Shown here one piece after another: positions 39,201 to 48,200 of a stretch of DNA of 64,000 nucleotides; position 1 is the first letter of the stretch; every line of letters begins with the position of its first letter. Source of the stretch: Echinarachnius parma. Lineage: Eukaryota; Echinodermata; Echinoidea; Clypeasteroida; Echinarachniidae. The notes below the pieces were generated by a model, which worked only from the letters and a program-made list of their open reading frames with translations, was not told where the DNA came from and made no database searches. Location: the NCBI GenBank assembly GCA_037951105.1, contig JBAMJV010004005.1, positions 1-64,000 of the forward strand. Reading direction: 5' to 3'. Position numbers and translations under genes: made by a program.

Positions 39201-42200
39201 GCATATATAATATTTCACAACCTCGGGTGTTTATATTACCTTTCATATAACGCCATACAATTATAATGAAACAAATGGCAATTTTCCGCTGTGAAATTGC
39301 TGAAATAATATTTTCAAGCTCGCTCCGCTCGTTCGCATATATAATATTTCACAACCTCGGGTGTTTGTATATTACCTTTAATAACGCCATACAATTATAT
39401 TTAAACAAATGGCAATTTTCCGCTGTTAAATTGCTAAAATTTTCAAGCTCGCTCCGCTCGCTCACATATATTTCACAACCTCGGGTGTTTATACATTATA
39501 TTACCCTTCATAATATATCATACCTAATAAAGAAATTATCAAGAAACTGCAAATGATTGCCCATTGTTTAACAGCTAAAATGTAATATTTAAAGAGTGAC
39601 TAAATTAAAAAAATTTAAAGACTTTGGTTGATCTATAATAATGAATACATCACATATCTGTTGACTATTTGATGTACATTTTTGTCATATTTTTTATATT
39701 ATTTTTTCTATTATTTTTATTCTACCTGCTAAGATCCACCCCTAAAAAAACCAGAAGCTATTGACTTCTGTGACATCACAATACCATTCAACCATCGATC
39801 AGCTAGATAAACATAAACAAAAGATATGTTCTCACCCACTAAGTACCTTATTGCATTAGCGTTGGATGTTTTCATTGAAACCCTTCTTTTCATGGTGAGT
39901 GGGCATTGTATAAAACATACAATGCTATTGTAAATAGGTGATCAGTGGACATACCAATAACTTTTGTTCATCTAGCTGACTGATGGTTGAATGGTATTAT
40001 GATGTCACAGAAGTCAATAGCTTCTGGCCGGTTTTTTTTAGGGGTGAAGCTGAGCAGGTAGAAAAAAGTAATAGAAAAAATAATATAAAAAATATGACAA
40101 AAATGTACATCAAATAGTCAACAGATATGTGATGTATTAATTATTATAGATCAACCAAAGTCTTTAATTTTTTTAATTTAGTCACCCTTTAAAGTTCGAA
40201 ATCCTTAGACATGGGTCCAATTTTGCGCAAAAAATCCTTAGACATGGGTCCATTTTTTTACAAAAAATCCTTAGACATGGGTATCTATTTACAGCAAAAG
40301 GACCCGTGGATGTGGGTATGGGTTCGGAGGTCTCAGCCACACACCCCCGTCCGACTATAATCTGAGTACCCCCCCCCCCCCCCCCGGGCGCGATCGCGCG
40401 CGTGTGCGTAAATTATTTTGGGCTTGTGCTTGTGCTAGTATGTGATGGCTATCGCCGAGCATCCCCCCACTCCTCTGTACGGATTTACGCCCCTGCTTGG
40501 ATATGTTTAAAAAACCATGTGAACATGTAAGTAAATTAACCGATCGTCTGGCGTAGGTTCAATGAATCTTTAATTTTTATTCTTTTTCGGCTTGTGCAAG
40601 GCAGCAGCGGCACTAGCATTTTCTAGTGCAATGCATAACCCAGCTCTGCGTGGCACCCAAAGCTCTGGGGGGCCGATCTGTGCGTGTTCCGTATACCGGT
40701 TACGTTCCACGGATGGGCAAATTGTTGAATTCTGTTCAATTTTTGTCCGTAAATTTGTCAAACAAATCAATGATTTTGCGGAAATAACCACTCATACGGT
40801 AAAATACATACATGGACAATTTTCTAAATTCTGTTTTTTCATTTCCGATTTTGCAAATTTCACTTCTTTTAAGTGAATCGGTAGCGCATCGGCCGATTTA
40901 TCAAAATATTGCCGATCCGATGTTTTGCCGATGTGGCCAAATATCGGCCCGATCCGATGATCGGTTAGGCCCTAGTCATTGCAAGCGTGTGACCAAGAAT
41001 GACCCATGAAATGCTGATGACTCGAATGCCATTGAGGCATGGAATCCCTCCCTTAGTCTGCTTGGTGCCCAGGATCTTAGGAAGGTTGCGTGAGATGGCA
41101 AAACAGAGCAGAAACAGCGCAAAAGCACCTGCACAGAAAATGTTAGTCACCGTTAAGGAATTAATTACTACCTACCATTCGCCATGGGATATAGGGTCAC
41201 CAAGGGCGTGTGACCTAGGATGACCCAGGATATGCTGATGACCCGGATCCCGTTGAGGCAAGGGACCCCTCCCTTAGCTTGCTTCGTGCCCAGGATCTTG
41301 GGAAGGTTGCAGGAAATGGCAAAACAGAGCAGAAAGCGGACCCATGCACCTAAGCAGAAAAATAAGATTCAGATGAATAGTACAAATGTATGTCGTGCAT
41401 TATGAACAATCTCTGTGATGCCCTATGCAGGGTCGTGAATAAAAGTGAATAAAAGTGCTGATAAATTGGATCCCATTGAGACACGGTAATGACGGTATCC
41501 CACCCTTAGCCTGGACAGTCTCGGTCTGTAGGAGCTTGGGAAGGTTGCAGGATGGCAAAACAAAGCAGAAATCCCCCCAAAGCAACTGCAAAGAAAATTA
41601 ATTCAGATAAATATTAAATGTCATGTATAATAAACAACATTCTCAATAAGAATATAAGCCAAATCCAGATGACTCCCAAGCTGTTGAGGTATGAGATCTT
41701 CGTTCCCAAGAACTAAAGAAGGTTGCAAAAGATGGCAAAACAGAGCAGAAAGCAAACAAAGCATCTGTACAAAGAGGGAATTAATTGCAGTAGTAATTCT
41801 ACGTATTGTTATTGTGAGAACATACCCAATGCTTTTGACCGAGACATCGTTATAAAGGTGTCGCCGAGATTCATGCATCTTCTATCGATTGCTGATGACT
41901 CAAATGGCTTCTCCTAGCTGCTTTGCAAACTTATTAAATAAATGTCATTTCAATAAATTAAATTTCAAATGCAATTCAAGCAACAATCAACAGAAGTGTG
42001 TTAAGCATCATAAATAGAGATACTAGATAATAAAGAACTTCACACAGAATGTTTAATAGCAAAAATCGATTGAAACAATATTCATAAGCTTAGAAAAGAA
42101 CAACATTGATCAATTGACATTCCAATTTGAATTTCAGATTTTTTCAAAATAGTTTTGATATGCAATTTCATTAAACAAATGTTGCAACCTAACACATGTA

Positions 42201-45200
42201 AAGAGTAAAGAGAAAATCAATGTCAATTAGCTGTCTGCAAATTCACAACAGAACATTTAGATTTAATTTGTATACATTAAATCTTGCTGCATACTTACTT
42301 GGTTTAGTTTCTGATGCCGGTGTTGTTTCCTCTGCAAGCAGAGGTGAGTTCTCAGAAGGTTTCTTTGCCGGCGAATTGGACGTGGTATTTATCTGCAAAA
42401 GAAAAAAAGAATGATACTTTTGTCAGGAATATGAAGTTGATGATATGAATGATGGGAGTATCGAAGTTCAAAACATTTTGAACAGAAATATACTGATTTT
42501 CGTAATGATTCTCATACCACTTAATTCAGAATATTCTGTAGTATAATGAACATGTTTTTGTTTTGAGATTATTCAATGTCTATGATTTATTTTGTCTAGT
42601 TTTTCGAAACCCTTTCATTTTTAACGCTGAAATCAGTGACATTGAAGTCAGCCCACTAAATTTCCCATTCATTTGTACGCAACTTTTTAAATAGTTGTTG
42701 TATCTAACTTCATAATCATTTAAAAGGCATGTTCATGCACACACAAAACAGAGTGACATAAAAGTTTGAGCATACTATAATTGCTATTGCAATTTTGCAA
42801 TGCATGCTGAAAATTAGATGCGCACTGCAAAATTGATTGCCAAATTTTTGTGCAAACTTGTGACATTAAAGGGATAGTTGAGTTTTGGTAGAGAGGGCGC
42901 TAGACTACTTATTTTTGTGTGAGGTAATGAAAAACTGAGTGTAAAATTTGAAAGAGCATAATATTTAAATAATAAAATCATCTTTGTTTGATCAAAATCG
43001 GTTCAGAGACGGCTGAAATATCCATAAATATAACAATTTGTAATAAACCTGGGGCTCCAGGTTTATTAGAGAACCAGCCGTTAAAAATTCAAAAAAATGC
43101 TTCCTCTTTTCAAAAAGTTACAAAATAGGTATTTAAATAGTTGTTGGTCTCTATCTAATCACTATTTCAACAAAGCATCACATGCACAATATTTTATTCA
43201 AAATGGTTGAAACCGATGAGTGTTTAGAGAGCGCCCTCTTACGTTTTAACGGCTCTTTTTGAATGATAACATGATCTTTACTACGTCATTTGTAATTTTG
43301 TGTTCCTTTCTAGTTATAACTATTAGTTTGTAATGTAATGATGCAGGTTTTGGTTACTAAAATTCAGTTTCACCAAAACTGTACTCTCCTTACCAGAACT
43401 CAACTATCCCTTTAAAACACTCAACGGCTAAGTACAATTCATGTTTGAAAGAGAATCATGTGTTATTAGGTCAGTCATAGATGCACTTGTTGATTTAATT
43501 TGCAAGTAATATGGAACCTGAATTTCAAACAGTACAAAAATAACAACCAGAACGTCAATGACGTAGCGCTCATCCGGCATCTCGCAACATCAAATATCGC
43601 AAATTTCATGTGGTACACTTTTCAACTGGTCAAAAAATAAAAATTTGATGCCCTGGAAGGGACATAAAAATGTTTTAAAAAATAAAAATTAGAGTGAAAA
43701 AAATATATATTTGATGCCCTGGAAGGGACATGGGAAGAAAAAAAAATAATAAAATAAAAAAATAAAATAAATAAATTTTAAAAAAATAAATGAAATAAAA
43801 AAACAAATACAAATAAAAAAAATAAAAATACAAATAATAATAAAAAAAATAAAAAAAATAAATATAATAATTAAAAAAAAATAATAATAATAAATAAATA
43901 AATAAATAAATTAAAAAAAATAAATAAATACAAAATTACCATAATTAATTAACGGAGAAAAATTTCTAAATTCTGTGTAGAAGTTTAGTGTACCAAAGTT
44001 AGCTCTACCAGATAAAGCAAACCAAATCAAAATCGGTCGAGAAATGAAGAAGCATTTTTTGTGATTTCAAATAAATTTGCATAAATTACCATAGATAATG
44101 AATTTCACGATTCTGTGTAGAAGTTTTAAATCCCCCTCCTAGCCCTATCTTATGAAACAATCAGAATCAAAATCGGTTGAAAAATAACGAAGAAGAAGCA
44201 TTTTGAAAACTGTGGACGGACGGACGGACGGACGACGGACGCCACACCATGGCATAAGCTCATCGGGCCGTTCAGGCCGGATGAGCTAACAAACAAAGGA
44301 AACATCTCTCTCACCTCTGAGTCTTCGCAATCTCCTGGGCCCAACTCTGCATACACATTCTCCTCCACATCACTATATCCTGCTGATCTCCCGTCTCCAT
44401 GACGATGACCGTCAGCCTCCACAGGGGTAGGGCTGTTCTCAATACTGAACCACCTCCCACTGCTGTAATTGTCAACGATGGTTGTGGGTCTATTTTGATA
44501 GTAATCCACGACTGACCCCAATATAGCTAGTGCTGCTAGTAGGCTGATAAATGTGCTATAAAAAGAAAAGCGATTGACAAAAATATTGTTGAAGCATATT
44601 TTTGTTGGTATTAGAGCATTATTGGATAGTAATTTTAGTAGGTTTAATAATTTTAGTAAGTTTAATAATTCTCTCCTAAGTGATCTTTCGTTAAAATGTG
44701 CATATATGGTCCTTGTGTCACTGAGTCAAGGAGCAATAGCCGCTTCCTTCCTCTTGGTCTTTTCCCATCAAGTCTGCCTTCTAGTCTGCCTTCGTGTTAT
44801 TGAACCTGTCTATAGAGGTCACCTGTCTACAGTGGCCAATTTCCTTTTTCCCTTGGTGGTCACCATACACTAGTTTAACAGTATATACTCATCCTTCCTC
44901 ATTTACCCCATCAAGTTAACTGTTTTGATTTAACTCATTGAGTGCCAAGCTTGTATTGTTGCAAGTTACAATACACACATATGCCATAGAAAATTAAACA
45001 CTCAAGAGTGTTAATTAATTTTTGTTATAGTATACTCATCTATACTCATCCTTACCAAGTAGCGATGAAGCCAGCATCAAAGTCTGTGTTGGGTTTGTCT
45101 GTGCAGTACACTTCTGAGCCATCTATGGAGGAGAGAGAGAGCCCTTCCACACCAAGAATGTCTAGGAAATAGAAACAAAAACAGAAGATACAAAACATAA

Positions 45201-48200
45201 TAATGAGGGAATAATGTAGTAGTAGCAATATAACATTTAAAGAATGTTGTGTATTTAGGCATCCTGAGAGGCACATTATTATCTTTTGTCATCAGGTGCC
45301 GCACAATTATGCAGGAATGTTTGATGGCTATTTGACTAGCTATTTGTCATAGGCTTAAACTGCACTAAGTAATGGCGGCGTCAGACTAGAGCCACGCTCT
45401 AGCCACGATCTAGACAATAGCTGATCACAATCACTGGAATGTATCTGCAAAATGTCTTTTGTCCAATGAGGATCTGAATGGGAAGATTATCTCACATGTG
45501 TCAATAGATATCCTTCCATGAATGCACAGACAATAGCTCGCTGAACAAAAGACTAGGTCGGCAAAAGACCCACGACCGACCCACGACCGCTTTTTAAGGT
45601 TTGGACATGTCGAAAGCGCTCGAAAGCGGTCGTGAGTCTTTGGCGTTCTACTCTTTTGTTTAGGGAGCCATGCATGAGAGGCTATCCTTTTCACCTATGT
45701 GCGATAATCCTCCCATTCATTCGTCATTTAATCATCGTTCGGACAATGCTTCGCCTCCCACTGCCAAATTTATGAATGGGGATTATGAGCGTAGCAATTT
45801 TATGAATGGGGATTAGGAGCGGCGCGAGAGCGTAGCTATATGTGACGGGGGTATAAAGAAAATCACATCATTCTATTGTCCAACAGTCGAATGGGCAAAA
45901 ATGTTTGAAAACATTATGCACTGCACAAAAAAGAAGGTCATAAATGCAAGCCCATCACCTACCACAGTGCTAAAGGAGAATAGATCACAAATTCTATTGA
46001 GCTAAGGTGCAATGTGCAAAATGCTTTGAAGTTATTAACACCTTGAGTGCCAAGCTCGCATTTTTGCGAGTTACATACACGATACACACAAATGCCATAT
46101 AGCATTAAAAGCCCTGGCACTCAAAGTGTTAAAGAGTGTCTAAATCATTCTATAGACAACTAGTCATAAATGTGAGTTGCACCCAAATCAACTTTAACCG
46201 GTAAACGGATGTCTATCTAGGAGAAATATGGTCCTATTCATTGTTCATGAATTATATAAGATATATTATAGCCTCCACACACTAACTTTGTTTTCTACTT
46301 GCCCATTCAGGCGAGTAAAGTCATAAATTTCCACATGGCCAAGCAGAAGGGTTACTTCCCCCCCCCCCCCCCCCCCAAAAAAAACAAAAAAACAACATTT
46401 TATGTGAAACAAAAGAAAAATTGATTATGCTCAATCTGTATGCAAATTTGTTGCTTGTTAGTTAAACAGATATGCTATTTGCCCGATCTGGCAAGTAAAC
46501 TAGACTATTCATGAAATTTTACTTGCCCGACATCAATTCTTACTTGCCCCGGGCAAGTGCTGTTGTTGAGCCTTGAAAGTGAATAGTACATCTATTCACA
46601 GTTTATGCATACTTGATTCTTATGGGACAATAATCTCGCAGCTTTTGAATTTTGTCTTGCAAAAGGCGGACTAGGATCTTTAAAGTCTCACCAAGTAGTA
46701 ATTCCAGGGCGTTTCTCACATCCGTCCCATTGCAAGTCTCTGGGACACACACTCCCCACTGTATGGGTAGAACCTGGATAATAATGAAACAACAACAGTA
46801 TATGATTTACATCAAAGTCAATGGCTAATATTGTCATCGCCCTGTTAAAAACAAAGAAAAGGGAACGAAAGAGAAGAAAAATACTTGAATTTAAGAGAAA
46901 TTCTTACATCGATCCTCCTCATCTCCTAATACTTTGTATTTCCCATATTGTGCATGTCACATAAACAAATTTCCATATTTCAACCAAAAAAATTAACTAG
47001 AATTTGAACTTCATGTGTATGAGTAGAGCATCTAGAAGCTACCCTGCACGTTGGTGCCCAGTACTGCGGTCAAATTGGCAGCTATTCCAACCAGGAAGTG
47101 ACGATACTCTTCGACAGCCATGCACAGGTCAAAATTTGCAAATTTTAATTTATATCATATATATATTTCTGGTCATGCAATCTCCCTATATGAAATAAGG
47201 TGTAAATTTCATAACAATGCCTCATGAAAGATTTTCTTACCGCGTTGGCGCCCAGTACTGCGGTCAAGTTGACAGCTAGTCTCACCAGGCAGTGACGATA
47301 CTCCTCCACAGCCATGCACTGGTCAAAATGGCCTAACCACGCCAGGTTTCCAGCGAGGATTCCAGATGCAGGCTTGCCGAACGAATCCCGGACTGAGGAA
47401 TGAGAATAACAAGATATGTATACAATATCAATAAGTCATTATTGTCATTGATCATGGAAACAGCGATCTCATTTAATGGTCAGGCACTGGTCAAAATGAC
47501 CAAGCCACGCCAGGTTTCCAGCGACGATCCCTAATGCAGGCTTGGCGAATGAATCCAGAACTTGAGGGAAGACAATCAAAAAGAGATACAATATCAACTG
47601 CGGTTTTTCTGCAGTACTCGCAGTACTTTTTTACAAGGGAAGACTGCTCACGTTGCTTATCATTGTAAAACTTGTACTCGTGCATGCATTCAGAAGTATA
47701 TATGCTCGAAATTTGAACAGTCCCACTGGCCCGGGGCCCCCCCCCCCCCCCCCCCCAAAAAAAAAAATTAGCTTTGGGCCACCAAATTTTATAAATGATT
47801 ATTCCCACTGCCCTGATATGAATGGGCACTTGGGCAGTAAATAAAACAGAATTGTTAATGCTTTTCTTTGTTTGGGGCCACCAGATTCAGTTTCGGGCCA
47901 ATAGAATGTGAACAATCTTGTTTTACTTGCCTGACAGGGCAAAAAGGCAACAAAGTTCATTTTTAGCATAGCTGAGTAATCCTACACTTACTTTGAATAG
48001 TTTCTTCAGATGCGGACATCAGTCCAAACAGATCAGCCAAGCATGCTGCCGAAATCAGTCCCATGTCTGGCGGCTCGGCCGACAGCTGCATATCGTGTCT
48101 GTTCATTTTAACGAACTCGGCATAACCCGCTAACTGGTCAGCAACCCCTCTCCTCGTGTCTCCCGATGCAGGCTGCAAGATGGTGACCAAGACCAGGTAC

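Larger units (their letters stand above)
38105..40386. mobile_element. Expanded relative of the CCTTAGACATGGGTCC element
   Basis: Carries CCTTAGACATGGGTCC repeats on both sides of the satellite array and the palindromic element. It ends with GAGGTCTCAGCC, CACACCCCCGTCC and a GAGTACC poly-C end, as at 30.9 kb. The left border is uncertain. Confidence 0.6.
33629..40974. mobile_element. hAT-like DNA transposon (7.3 kb, with nested insertions)
   Basis: The ends are inverted repeats beginning TAGGGCCTAACCGAT and ending ATCGGTTAGGCCCTA, flanked by exact 8-bp duplications GTCATTGC (33621-33628 and 40975-40982). Both subterminal regions carry several CGATCCGAT-type repeats. An 8-bp duplication with TAGGG termini is characteristic of the hAT superfamily. 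No hAT transposase was recognised inside, so it is probably non-autonomous or gutted. It carries a short Crypton-like reading frame, a 1.46 kb foldback, a satellite array and a palindromic element. It sits within coding exon 7B of the NRF-6-like gene. Confidence 0.88.

Noticed and set aside
38220..39540. CRISPR array
   Set aside because: Repeats are long satellite units with no regular short spacers, and the window is eukaryotic.
41201..41349. Shorter exon 7A ending at a GTGACC donor
   Set aside because: That end would break the frame with exon 8; the GTAGGTAG donor at 41175 gives the same 174-nt length as 7B.
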